From assembly GCA_028711355.1 (NCBI GenBank), contig JAQTSL010000179.1:1-7617 (forward strand): DNA of 7,617 nt. Reading direction: 5' to 3'. Below are positions 1-6,037 of this stretch, one piece after another (positions within the stretch are counted from its first letter, which is position 1; each line of letters begins with the position of its first letter). The notes under the pieces are model-generated. The model was not told the DNA's origin. It did no database searches and saw nothing but the letters and a program-made list of their open reading frames with translations. Source of the DNA: Rhodoferax sp. GTDB lineage: Bacteria; Pseudomonadota; Gammaproteobacteria; Burkholderiales; Burkholderiaceae_C. Position numbers and translations under genes: made by a program.

Positions 1-445
1 GGCGCTGCGCGGCTTCGGCCAGGGCCTGGGTCTGGGCCAGACTCAGGCGAGCGCTGGCGAGTTGCTCGCGGCTCAAAAAGAAATAGGTAATAACGCCGCC
101 CGCGACCAGGCTGACCAGCAAAAAACCCCAGGCCCTGCGGGGTTGGTCAACCCAATAGTCAAAACCCGAATGAGCCAACAAGGCACCTGCCAGCGCCGTG
201 CCTGCCAAATAGCCCAGCACCACGCTCACCGGAACGATCCAGAACAAGCGCCACCACTGGGTATCGTCACCAATCAGTTGGTATTGACCGGTGTCGATCA
301 GGGCCCAAATGCTCAGACCGATGGCCTGCGAATAGACCAGGTTGCTCAGCAAGTCGTGCACGCCAAAGGCGGTGATGCCCAAGGCAATGGCGGTGTTGAA
401 AGCAGCGGCTTGCAGGCAGCGCTTGAGGGTGGGAGTGCGGTTCAT
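1..445 (-). CDS. LytS-type sensor histidine kinase, N-terminal part (truncated by window edge)
   Basis: Reading the minus strand from an ATG at 443-445 gives 148 codons with no stop before the window ends. The product starts MNRTPTLKRCLQAAAFNTA and has about four hydrophobic segments (roughly residues 12-28, 34-52, 67-91 and 105-124). A charged, Ala/Leu/Gln-rich coiled-coil-like stretch follows (125-148, beginning SREQLASARLSLAQTQ). This layout, membrane domain then linker helix, is typical of the PF06580 (LytS/AlgZ-like) histidine kinases of Comamonadaceae, in which the phospho-acceptor His follows soon after. The catalytic region lies outside the window, so kinase identity is inferred from the N-terminus only. 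It is transcribed divergently from dnaQ. A response regulator gene would be expected beside it to the left, which cannot be seen here. Confidence 0.72.
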   Translation of the reverse strand, partial: MNRTPTLKRCLQAAAFNTAIALGITAFGVHDLLSNLVYSQAIGLSIWALIDTGQYQLIGDDTQWWRLFWIVPVSVVLGYLAGTALAGALLAHSGFDYWVDQPRRAWGFLLVSLVAGGVITYFFLSREQLASARLSLAQTQALAEAAQR

Positions 446-603
446 GGCGGCTTGGATTGTGCCGCCGCCATGCCGCTGTGGCGCTATTTTTGCGACAAAG
501 CGCCGCCAGCGTGGTGCCAAATGCGATTCAAGGGGGGGGAAGTTGGTCTAACATGGCTGTCAGGGCGCGGCTGGAGTTAGACTTGTCCAACCAACAAAAA
601 AAT
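446..603. other. Divergent intergenic region (histidine kinase / dnaQ)
   Basis: This gap separates the divergent kinase and dnaQ genes and should hold promoters for both, but I find no convincing paired -35/-10 boxes on either strand. It contains a run of eight G at 532-539. An ATG at 553-555 is in frame with dnaQ and would add 17 residues. That extension has no family character, so I treat it as leader. Confidence 0.35.
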
Positions 604-1326
604 ATGCGTCAAATCTTCCTCGACACCGAAACCACCGGCTTGGCCGCTGACAATGGCGACCGCATCATTGAAATTGGCTGCGTCGAAATGCTGCGCCGCA
701 AGCCGACCGGCAACAACCGCCACATCTACGTCAACCCGGGCCGCGACAGCCACGAGGAAGCGCTCAAGGTGCACGGCATCACCAGCGAATTCCTCAAGGA
801 CAAGCCGCGCTTTGATGCCATTGCCGATGACCTGCTGGCCTACCTGAGTGGCGCTCATCTGGTGATCCACAACGCACCGTTTGACCTGGGTTTTCTGAAC
901 ATGGAACTGGCCTTGCTCGGCCGCCCTAAGCTAGAGACGGTGGTCGCCAGCGTGACCGATTCGCTGGTGATGGCCAAAGAGCTGTACCCGGGTAAGCGCA
1001 ATTCACTCGACGCCTTGTGCGACCGGCTGGAGGTGGACAACTCGGGTCGCGCGCTGCACGGCGCGCTGTTGGACGCAGAGCTGCTGGCTGACGTCTATAT
1101 CAACCTCACACGCGGCCAAAACGTGTTGTTGATGGACGACGCCAACGCGCAAGATGCCACAGGGCACAACGTGCCCCTGATGGACTTGCGCGCTTTCAAC
1201 TTGCCGGTGATTGCCGCCAGCGAGCAAGAAGTCGCTGCGCATGAGGATGTGTTGCAGCAAATTGACAAGGCCAGTGGCGGCAAGACAGTGTGGCGCCAGC
1301 TCTCTGAGGCGCTGGCCACTGCCTGA
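604..1326 (+). CDS. dnaQ: DNA polymerase III epsilon subunit, 3'-5' proofreading exonuclease
   Basis: The product is a 240-residue DEDDh exonuclease that removes misincorporated nucleotides as part of the Pol III core, bound to the alpha subunit. The Exo I motif is FLDTETTG with D7 and E9. Exo II is HNAPFDLGFL with D94. Exo III is HGALLDAELLADVY with H152 and D157, completing the catalytic set. The N-terminal two thirds form the nuclease domain; the divergent tail after about residue 180 is where alpha binds in the family. Length is close to E. coli DnaQ (243 aa). I chose the ATG at 604 because family members begin within a few residues of the DTETTG motif. Upstream in-frame starts at 457 and 553 add non-conserved sequence. 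The Shine-Dalgarno is weak: only A-rich sequence directly precedes the ATG. rhtA follows 47 bases downstream. Confidence 0.95.
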   Translation: MRQIFLDTETTGLAADNGDRIIEIGCVEMLRRKPTGNNRHIYVNPGRDSHEEALKVHGITSEFLKDKPRFDAIADDLLAYLSGAHLVIHNAPFDLGFLNMELALLGRPKLETVVASVTDSLVMAKELYPGKRNSLDALCDRLEVDNSGRALHGALLDAELLADVYINLTRGQNVLLMDDANAQDATGHNVPLMDLRAFNLPVIAASEQEVAAHEDVLQQIDKASGGKTVWRQLSEALATA

Positions 1327-1337
1327 GCGCAGGGCTG

Positions 1338-1363
1338 GGCAGTGGGCTGCCTCCTTCACTGCC
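1338..1363 (+). terminator. Hairpin between dnaQ and rhtA (possible weak terminator or attenuator)
   Basis: GGCAGTG (1338-1344) pairs perfectly with CACTGCC (1357-1363) around a 12-nt loop. A competing stem GGCAG/CTGCC (1338-1342 with 1347-1351) shares the 5' arm. No T-tract follows, so an intrinsic terminator is doubtful. It may instead be an mRNA-end stabiliser or act on expression of rhtA, whose ATG lies 10 bases further on. Confidence 0.3.
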
Positions 1364-1373
1364 GATGTGATCC

Positions 1374-2231
1374 ATGACTTTGCGCCGCTTTGCCAATGTA
1401 CTGCCCCTGCTGGCCGTGTTGGGCTCGGTGACGGCGCTGGGTGTGGGCACCTCGTTTGCCAAACAGTTATTTCCGGTGGTTGGCTCTTTGGGCACGACGG
1501 CGTTGCGCGTGGGCTTGTCGGCCTTGCTGCTGCTGGTGTTGTGGCGACCCTGGCGCTGGCCGCTGCCACGTGCCGACGCTGCGGCGGTGTTGCGCTACGG
1601 GGTGGCGCTGGGGTTCATGAACCTGTTGTTTTACCTGGCGCTGCGCACCATTCCCTTCGGGTTGGCGGTGGCTATCGAGTTTTCTGGGCCGCTGGCGGTG
1701 GCGCTGCATTCATCACGACGGCCGATTGATTTTGTCTGGCTGGCGTTGGCGGTGGCGGGCTTGAGCCTGTTGCTGCCGCTGGGACACAGCGCGACGCCAT
1801 TGGATACGGTGGGTGTTCTGTATGCGCTGGCCGCGGCGGTGTGCTGGGGAGCTTACATCGTGTTTGGCAAGCGGTTGAGCCATTTGCACGCGGGGCAGTC
1901 GGTGGCGCTGGGCCTGAGTGTGGCGGCGTTGGCGGTGTTGCCATTTGGCATCTGGCAGGCTGGTAGCGACTTGCTGGTGCCGCAGACGTTGCTGTTTGGG
2001 TTGGGCGTGGCGGCGGTGTCGAGCGCGATCCCGATTTCGCTGGAAATGGTCGCCTTGAAGCGCCTGCCGCAAGAGGCGTTTGGCGTGATGACCAGCATGG
2101 AGCCCGCGGTGGCTGCCTTGCTGGGGCTGCTGATCTTGCACGAGCAGTTGAACGCGCTGCAATGGTTGGCGATTGTCTGCACCATGCTGGCGGCGGCGGG
2201 CAGTTCGGTGACGGCAGCTCGCCAAGCTTGA
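1374..2231 (+). CDS. rhtA: EamA/DMT-superfamily inner-membrane exporter, RhtA-like
   Basis: The product is a 285-residue hydrophobic protein with about ten transmembrane segments arranged as two EamA repeats. It resembles E. coli RhtA (295 aa), the threonine/homoserine exporter. Shared stretches include GTTALRVGLSALLLL (compare GVTALRLALGTLIL), AIEFSGPLAVALHSSRRPID, LAVAGLSLLLPLG, ISLEMVALKRLP and FGVMTSMEPAVAALLGLLIL. These span both repeats, so homology to RhtA/YbiF-type exporters is clear. The exact substrate (threonine, homoserine or other amino-acid-like compounds) is inferred from the family. The ATG at 1374 is the first good start; no strong Shine-Dalgarno precedes it. The gene runs right up to the TPP riboswitch, so the promoter for the thiamine operon must overlap its 3' end. 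Confidence 0.85.
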   Translation: MTLRRFANVLPLLAVLGSVTALGVGTSFAKQLFPVVGSLGTTALRVGLSALLLLVLWRPWRWPLPRADAAAVLRYGVALGFMNLLFYLALRTIPFGLAVAIEFSGPLAVALHSSRRPIDFVWLALAVAGLSLLLPLGHSATPLDTVGVLYALAAAVCWGAYIVFGKRLSHLHAGQSVALGLSVAALAVLPFGIWQAGSDLLVPQTLLFGLGVAAVSSAIPISLEMVALKRLPQEAFGVMTSMEPAVAALLGLLILHEQLNALQWLAIVCTMLAAAGSSVTAARQA

Positions 2232-2234
2232 TCC

Positions 2235-2240
2235 TACAAT
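2235..2240 (+). promoter_or_regulatory. Candidate -10 box for the thiBPQ transcript
   Basis: TACAAT matches the sigma-70 -10 consensus in 5 of 6 positions and lies directly after the rhtA stop codon. Transcription starting 6-7 bases downstream would begin at about 2246-2247, the first base of riboswitch helix P1, which fits. No good -35 hexamer sits 16-18 bases upstream; GTGACG at 2208-2213 is too far (21-base spacer). The call rests mainly on position. Confidence 0.4.
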
Positions 2241-2245
2241 GCGCG

Positions 2246-2433
2246 CCTCACCGGGGGTGTCTGGCGCAAGCCGGGCTGAGAAAGTCCCCAACTTCCGTTT
2301 TCAGATTCATGCGAGATTAGGCGCGAAGCCGCAGACCGTACAGACGTACGGCAAGGCGAAGCAACAACATCTCGGATGGATATGGAAACGGAATCACCTG
2401 ATCTGGATCATGCCAGCGTAGGGAGCGTGAAGG
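2246..2433 (+). promoter_or_regulatory. TPP (THI-box) riboswitch upstream of thiBPQ
   Basis: All core elements of the thiamine pyrophosphate aptamer are present in order. P1 is CCTCAC (2246-2251) with GTGAAGG (2427-2433, one bulged A). P2 is GGGG (within 2253-2257) with CCCC (2286-2289). P3 is CTGGC/GCCGG (2261-2265 with 2270-2274) closed by a GCAA tetraloop. The conserved CTGAGA (2276-2281) contacts the pyrimidine ring of TPP. The pyrophosphate-sensing arm reads CACCTGATCTGGATCATGCC then AGCGTAGGGA: P4 is CCTG/TAGG (2397-2400 with 2419-2422) and P5 is CTGG/CCAG (2403-2406 with 2413-2416). TPP riboswitches control thiamine synthesis and uptake genes, and thiBPQ follows immediately, which confirms the transporter's substrate class. 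The odd feature is a ~100-nt insertion between P2 and P4, listed separately. Confidence 0.95.
2293..2393 (+). repeat. Long palindromic insert in the TPP riboswitch (REP/MITE-like hairpin)
   Basis: Arm 2293-2316 pairs with arm 2370-2393 over 24 positions: 20 Watson-Crick pairs, two G-U pairs and two mismatches. Inside it, CCGTAC (2336-2341) and GTACGG (2346-2351) form a perfect 6-bp hairpin with an AGAC loop. Near-direct repeats GCGAAGCCGCA and GCGAAGCAACA flank the inner hairpin. The element lies between the 3' strand of P2 and the 5' strand of P4. The layout (outer stem, GCGAAGC motifs, CCGTAC/GTACGG core) resembles dispersed palindromes I recall from Comamonadaceae genomes, but copy number cannot be tested here. 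It could instead be an expanded aptamer side stem evolved in place. Confidence 0.7.
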
Positions 2434-2462
2434 TTTTGGGTTTCAGCCGTCTGGTCGGCGCG

Positions 2463-2503
2463 GCCTTTGACCCAGCGCTTTTGGCGTTGGCGCATTGAAA
2501 GGC
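2463..2503 (+). promoter_or_regulatory. Predicted Shine-Dalgarno sequestering hairpin (riboswitch expression platform)
   Basis: GCCTTT (2463-2468) is the exact complement of AAAGGC (2498-2503), which contains the thiB Shine-Dalgarno. Between them CCAGCGC (2472-2478) pairs with GCGTTGG (2484-2490, one G-U) around a 5-nt loop, bringing the outer arms together. AAGG at 2430-2433, on the 3' strand of P1, could instead pair with CCTT (2464-2467). Inferred switch: with TPP bound, P1 holds AAGG and the sequesterer blocks thiB translation; without TPP, AAGG competes for CCTT and frees the ribosome site. No T-tract is present, favouring translational over transcriptional control. Confidence 0.55.
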
Positions 2504-2508
2504 TTGCC

Positions 2509-3486
2509 ATGAACCGTCGTCTTTTTTTACTTGCTGCCAGCGCACTGGCTGCGTTGAGTTTTTCCACCCTGTCGCATGCTGCCGACGAACTGCGCGTGAT
2601 GGTGCACAGCTCGTTTGCGCTGCCCAAACCTCTGAAAGCCGACTTTGAAAAGCAGGCAGGCATCAAGCTGGCGATCATCAAGGGCGGCGATGCGGGCGAG
2701 ATGCTCAACAAGCTGATCCTGACCCGCGCCAACCAGGTAGCCGATGTGGTGTTTGGCATTGACAACACGCTGGAGGCCAAGGCCCGTGCCACAGGGATAC
2801 TGGAGGGTGCTCTGACCCCTGTAGATTATGGCTTTGTCACTATTAATTTTGACAAAACTGCGATTGCGCAAAGCGGCCTGGCGTTGCCCACCACCTTGCA
2901 GGACCTGACCTTGCCTGCGTACAAGGGCGCGCTGGTGGTACCCAACCCCGCCACCAGCAGCACCGGCTATGCCTTTTTGCTGGCCACCATTGCCGGGCTG
3001 GGCGAGGAACCGGCCTTTCAATGGTGGGGCCAGATGCGCGCCAACGGCTTGAAAGTGACCAAGGGCTGGAGCCAGGCCTACTACACCGATTTCACCCGTG
3101 GTGGCGGCACGCACCCACTGGTGGTGAGCTACGCCACCAGTCCGGCGGCCGAAGTGTTTTACGCCAAAGAAAAGCGCACCCAAGCGCCCACCGGTAGCCT
3201 GACGCTCAAAGGCGGTGTATTCAAGCAGGTCGAGGGCGTGGCGTTGCTCAAGGGCGGTGGGCAGCGCGTAGCGGCGGCGAAATTCATCGACTTCATGCGC
3301 TCCGGCCCGGTGCAGCAGGCCTTGCAGACCGAGATGTGGATGTACCCGGTGCAGCCAGGCACGCCGCGCGCGCCGGTGCTGCAGCACGCTGCCGAACCGG
3401 CCCACTTTGAGAGCCTGCCCGCGCAAACCATTGCCGACCAGGGTGCACAGTGGGTGGCGCGCTGGACGCAGGTGGTGCTGAAGTAG
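2509..3486 (+). CDS. thiB: Thiamine ABC transporter, periplasmic substrate-binding protein
   Basis: The product is a 325-residue binding protein that captures thiamine and its phosphates in the periplasm and delivers them to ThiP. It opens with a Sec signal peptide: MNRR, a hydrophobic core LFLLAASALAALSF, and likely cleavage after SHA or HAA near residues 24-25. Family landmarks shared with E. coli ThiB include ADVVFGIDN, PVDYGF, the NPATSSTGYAFLL segment, VTKGWSQAYYTDF, VVSYATSPAAE and the C-terminal MWMYPV. I chose the ATG at 2509 over the in-frame start at 2467: AAAGG at 2498-2502 is correctly spaced, and the later start gives a clean signal peptide. The gene is first in the thiBPQ operon and lies 75 bases after the TPP riboswitch, which should repress it when TPP is plentiful. 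Confidence 0.93.
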   Translation: MNRRLFLLAASALAALSFSTLSHAADELRVMVHSSFALPKPLKADFEKQAGIKLAIIKGGDAGEMLNKLILTRANQVADVVFGIDNTLEAKARATGILEGALTPVDYGFVTINFDKTAIAQSGLALPTTLQDLTLPAYKGALVVPNPATSSTGYAFLLATIAGLGEEPAFQWWGQMRANGLKVTKGWSQAYYTDFTRGGGTHPLVVSYATSPAAEVFYAKEKRTQAPTGSLTLKGGVFKQVEGVALLKGGGQRVAAAKFIDFMRSGPVQQALQTEMWMYPVQPGTPRAPVLQHAAEPAHFESLPAQTIADQGAQWVARWTQVVLK

Positions 3487-3518
3487 CTTGTGGGGCTCCA
3501 GTTTGTCAGCGCATCGCC

Positions 3519-3582
3519 TGGATTCGTCATTGCGGCCGCCGAGCCGCAATCCATGGACCCTGGATCAGGTCCGGGGTGACAG
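3519..3582. repeat. REP-like palindromic intergenic repeat between thiB and thiP
   Basis: The 150-base thiB-thiP gap holds nested palindromes. ATTGCGGC (3529-3536) pairs with GCCGCAAT (3543-3550). TGGATT (3519-3524) can pair with AATCCA (3548-3553). GGACC (3555-3559) pairs with GGTCC (3568-3572). The phrases CGTCATTGCGG, GCAATCCATGGACCCTGG and GGTCCGGGGTGACAG resemble a dispersed repeat type common in proteobacterial intergenic DNA. In the transcript it would form stable hairpins that could set the relative mRNA level of thiB versus thiPQ. Confidence 0.55.
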
Positions 3583-3636
3583 AGACTGGGTCAGGGTTTA
3601 CAGGGGTACGTTCCGGTGCCTCTGAGTCAGGTGAAT

Positions 3637-5241
3637 ATGCTGCGCGCGCGCAGCGTCTGGCTTGCCACGCTGCCTGCTGCGGCGCTGGCGGTGCTGCTGC
3701 TGGCGCCGCTGCTGCGCCTGGGCTGGGCCGGGCTGTCGGGTGAGTTCAACGCGTTGGGTGACCTGTCGCTGTGGCAGCCGTGGCAAGACAACTACCTGCG
3801 CTGGCGCCTGGTCTGGTCGCTGGCGCAGGCCACCATCACCTGTGTGTTGGCGCTCATTCTTGGCTTGCCGCTGGCCTGGGTGCTGGCGCGCTTTGAATTT
3901 GCTGGCCGCACGCTGGTGTTGCGCCTGCTGATGCTGCCGTTTGTGGTGCCGACGCTGGTGGCCGCGCTGGGGGTGCTGGCGCTGTGGGGGCCGCACGGGC
4001 TGATCAGCGGCGCGCTGGACATCAATTTGCAAGACACACCGTGGCTGCTGCTCTACGGCAACCTGTTCTTTAACCTATGCCTGGTGGTGCGCGCGGGTAT
4101 CGATGCGCTGGCGCAGGTCAACGCGCGTCAGGTGGCGGCGGCGCGCTCGTTGGGAGCCACACCGTGGCGCGCCTTTTGGCGCATTGAATGGCCGGCCATT
4201 GCGCCGTGGTTAATGGCCAGCCTGTGCCTGGTTTTTTTGTACTGCTTTGCCGGTTTTGGGCTGGCGCTGGTGCTGGGTGGTCAGCGTTTCGCTACGGTCG
4301 AGGTCGAAATTTACACACTGGTGGCGTATGAACTGCAACTGGGTCAGGCCAGCGTGCTGGCACTTTGGATGCTGCTGTTGACCGGTGGCGTGGCACTGGC
4401 TTACGCCGCGTTGGAAAAACGACTGGCCGCGCCCGTTCGAAGCAACCCGGTGGCGCGCGTGCGGCCCAGCACAGCGCGCCAGTGGCTGGCGTTGGCGGGC
4501 GCTTTGGGTGTCTTGTCGGTGGTCTGTGCCTTGCCGATTTTTGCTATTTTGTTTAGAGCTATCAGCGCTTTGATGACGGGCGCTGAAGGCATTTTTGATG
4601 CTGAAACTTTGGCGGCACTCTGGAACACACTGCGGTTTTCCAGCGTGGCGCTGGGGCTGGCCACGCTGCTGGGCGTGTTGCACGCCTTGGCCACACAGGC
4701 TTCGGTGGTCTGGCGGGCGCTGGCGTTTTTGCCGTTTGTGGTGTCGCCGGTGACGGTGGCGTTTGGATTGCTGTTGCTGTACCCGGCGTGGACGGCCAGT
4801 TTGCCACTGCTGCTGGCAGCCTACGCGGTGCTGGCGTACCCGTTTGTCGCCAAGGCCTTGTCAGCCGGGCTGGATACCTTGCCAGACAACGTGCTGCACG
4901 CCGCGCGCACCCTGGGCGCCAGCCCGTGGCGCTGCTTCTGGCGCGTGACACTGCCACTGCTGGCACCGGCCTTGCGCCGCGGCATGGCGTTTGCAGCGGC
5001 CACCGCTTTAGGCGAATTTGCCGTGACGCTGTTTTTATCGCGCCCCGAATGGGCCACCCTCACCACGCTGATTTACCAGCGCCTGGGTCGCCCCGGTGCG
5101 GCCAACCTGGATGCAGCGATGGTGTTGGCCTGCGTACTGATGGCCTTGGCGCTGCTGGCATTTTTGTTGATTGAATGGCCAAGCCCAGAGCAGCGCGAGC
5201 CCGGTAGCCGCCAAGCTGGTTTGCCGGCGGGCGTGCCATGA
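3637..5241 (+). CDS. thiP: Thiamine ABC transporter, two-domain permease
   Basis: The product is a 534-residue inner-membrane protein built from two fused binding-protein-dependent permease domains, about twelve transmembrane segments in all. Each domain ends with an EAA loop, the contact site for the ATPase: ARSLGATPWRAFWRIEWPAI near residues 169-192 and ARTLGASPWRCFWRVTLPLL near 422-444. Length matches E. coli ThiP (536 aa). The ATG at 3637 is preceded by AGG (3629-3631) at good spacing; a GTG at 3616 would add seven residues without a better ribosome site. thiP follows thiB after 150 bases carrying a palindromic repeat and overlaps thiQ by the four bases ATGA, indicating translational coupling. 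The loop joining the two halves, around residues 302-324, is encoded by AT-richer sequence that looks like an inserted repeat. Confidence 0.93.
   Translation: MLRARSVWLATLPAAALAVLLLAPLLRLGWAGLSGEFNALGDLSLWQPWQDNYLRWRLVWSLAQATITCVLALILGLPLAWVLARFEFAGRTLVLRLLMLPFVVPTLVAALGVLALWGPHGLISGALDINLQDTPWLLLYGNLFFNLCLVVRAGIDALAQVNARQVAAARSLGATPWRAFWRIEWPAIAPWLMASLCLVFLYCFAGFGLALVLGGQRFATVEVEIYTLVAYELQLGQASVLALWMLLLTGGVALAYAALEKRLAAPVRSNPVARVRPSTARQWLALAGALGVLSVVCALPIFAILFRAISALMTGAEGIFDAETLAALWNTLRFSSVALGLATLLGVLHALATQASVVWRALAFLPFVVSPVTVAFGLLLLYPAWTASLPLLLAAYAVLAYPFVAKALSAGLDTLPDNVLHAARTLGASPWRCFWRVTLPLLAPALRRGMAFAAATALGEFAVTLFLSRPEWATLTTLIYQRLGRPGAANLDAAMVLACVLMALALLAFLLIEWPSPEQREPGSRQAGLPAGVP
4543..4606. 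repeat. Repeat-like insert read in frame inside thiP
   Basis: This stretch is richer in A/T than the surrounding thiP sequence. It contains TAGAGCTA (4554-4561) and AGCGC (4564-4568) pairing with GCGCT (4580-4584), then GAAGGCATTTTTGATGCTGA. The order (GCTATTTT, AGAGCTATCAGCGCTT, GGGCGCTGAAGGC, then a T-run) matches a small dispersed element I recall from Comamonadaceae genomes, where it is usually intergenic. Here it is translated without a frameshift as FAILFRAISALMTGAEGIFD, in the segment joining the two permease halves. Identity as that repeat is from memory and unverified. Confidence 0.45.
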
Positions 5242-5900
5242 TCGGCGCGGACCAACCCAAGGTGCTCGAACTGCGCCACATCACGCAGCGCTATGGTAGC
5301 CAGCCACTGCTGCAAGACGTGAGCCTGCGAGTGGCCGCCGGTGAAATCGTCGCACTCTTGGGACCCTCAGGCAGCGGTAAAAGCACGCTGCTGGCGATTG
5401 CTGCGGGCCTGTTGCGCCCGGATGCAGGCAGCGTCTGGTTTGACGGTGTAGAAATCACTGCCATGCCGCCCGAGCGGCGCGGCTTTGCGCTGATGTTTCA
5501 GGACTTTGCGCTGTTTCCTCACCTGAACGTGCAGGACAACGTCGCCTTCGGGCTGGTGGAGCAGCGTGTCCGAAAAAAAGATGCACGCGCGCAAGCCGTG
5601 CAGATGCTCGATGTGTTTGGCTTGGGCGCATTGGCACAGCGCCGCGTCTGGAACCTGTCGGGCGGCGAGCAACAGCGTGTGGCGCTGGCACGCGCCCTGA
5701 TCACCCGCCCACGGGTGCTGCTGCTGGACGAACCGTTTTCGGCACTGGATGCTGATTTGCGCACCAGCTTGCGTCAGGAGTTCAAGACCCGTATTGAAGC
5801 GGCGGGTATCCCCACTTTGCTGGTAACCCACGATCAAACAGAGGCCGCCAGCATGGCGAATCGGTGCGTGCGATTGGTATCAGGGCAGGGCGCACGGTAA
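5238..5900 (+). CDS. thiQ: Thiamine ABC transporter, ATP-binding protein
   Basis: The product is a 220-residue ABC ATPase that drives thiamine import through ThiP on the cytoplasmic side. All nucleotide-binding motifs are intact: Walker A GPSGSGKST (residues 42-50), Q-loop glutamine Q88 in MFQDFALFPHL, signature LSGGEQQR (140-147), Walker B VLLLDEP (160-166), D-loop SALD (168-171) and switch histidine H198 in VTHD. The start ATG overlaps the thiP stop as ATGA. The protein ends just after MANRCVRLVSGQGAR, about a dozen residues short of E. coli ThiQ (232 aa). It lacks the usual tail after the last strand, and the downstream DNA looks scrambled, so the 3' end may have been trimmed by a past rearrangement. 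The core fold should still be complete. I see no convincing terminator after it. Confidence 0.92.
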   Translation: MIGADQPKVLELRHITQRYGSQPLLQDVSLRVAAGEIVALLGPSGSGKSTLLAIAAGLLRPDAGSVWFDGVEITAMPPERRGFALMFQDFALFPHLNVQDNVAFGLVEQRVRKKDARAQAVQMLDVFGLGALAQRRVWNLSGGEQQRVALARALITRPRVLLLDEPFSALDADLRTSLRQEFKTRIEAAGIPTLLVTHDQTEAASMANRCVRLVSGQGAR

Positions 5901-6037
5901 AAAATTTCAGCCAGACGCAGCAAATCCCCATCGAACTGACAGCAGCGTTCATTTTTTGTCACCACCTCAAAAGCCTCTTTGATACCAACGTGCCGGGGCT
6001 CGGCTTATGGGATCGACGCTGCATCGCACCCCCACAA
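5901..6037. other. Spacer after thiQ, possibly with a degraded gene remnant
   Basis: No start-to-stop gene of credible quality lies here. On the minus strand, a frame open from 6004 through the thiQ end reads GIKEAFEVVTKNERC and then DGDLLRLAEIFYR. That weakly recalls the last TPR-like repeat of large cyclase/ATPase regulators (pattern EAL...ERTGER..EAELLRLRGELL). It has no start codon of its own and a stop immediately upstream, so at best it is a fossil. Several short palindromes (AAGCC/GGCTT, GCCG/CGGC) are present but none is followed by a T-tract on the thiQ strand. Confidence 0.25.

Noticed and set aside
62..580. Plus-strand open frame of 172 codons over the kinase gene
   Set aside because: It is antisense to the membrane-spanning kinase N-terminus, has no family character and is rich in Gln/Gly/Ala as expected for a shadow frame.
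2239..2421. 60-codon open frame across the riboswitch
   Set aside because: The region is a structured TPP aptamer; the frame has no protein features.
2467..2508. Upstream in-frame ATG for thiB adding 14 residues
   Set aside because: It would place arginine/tryptophan-rich residues ahead of a clean signal peptide, has no ribosome site, and lies within the sequesterer hairpin; the ATG at 2509 has a well-spaced AAAGG.
2527..3549. Minus-strand open frame of 340 codons opposite thiB
   Set aside because: It covers a clear thiB gene, and its Arg/Gly/His/Gln-rich composition is that of a reverse-complement shadow in GC-rich DNA.
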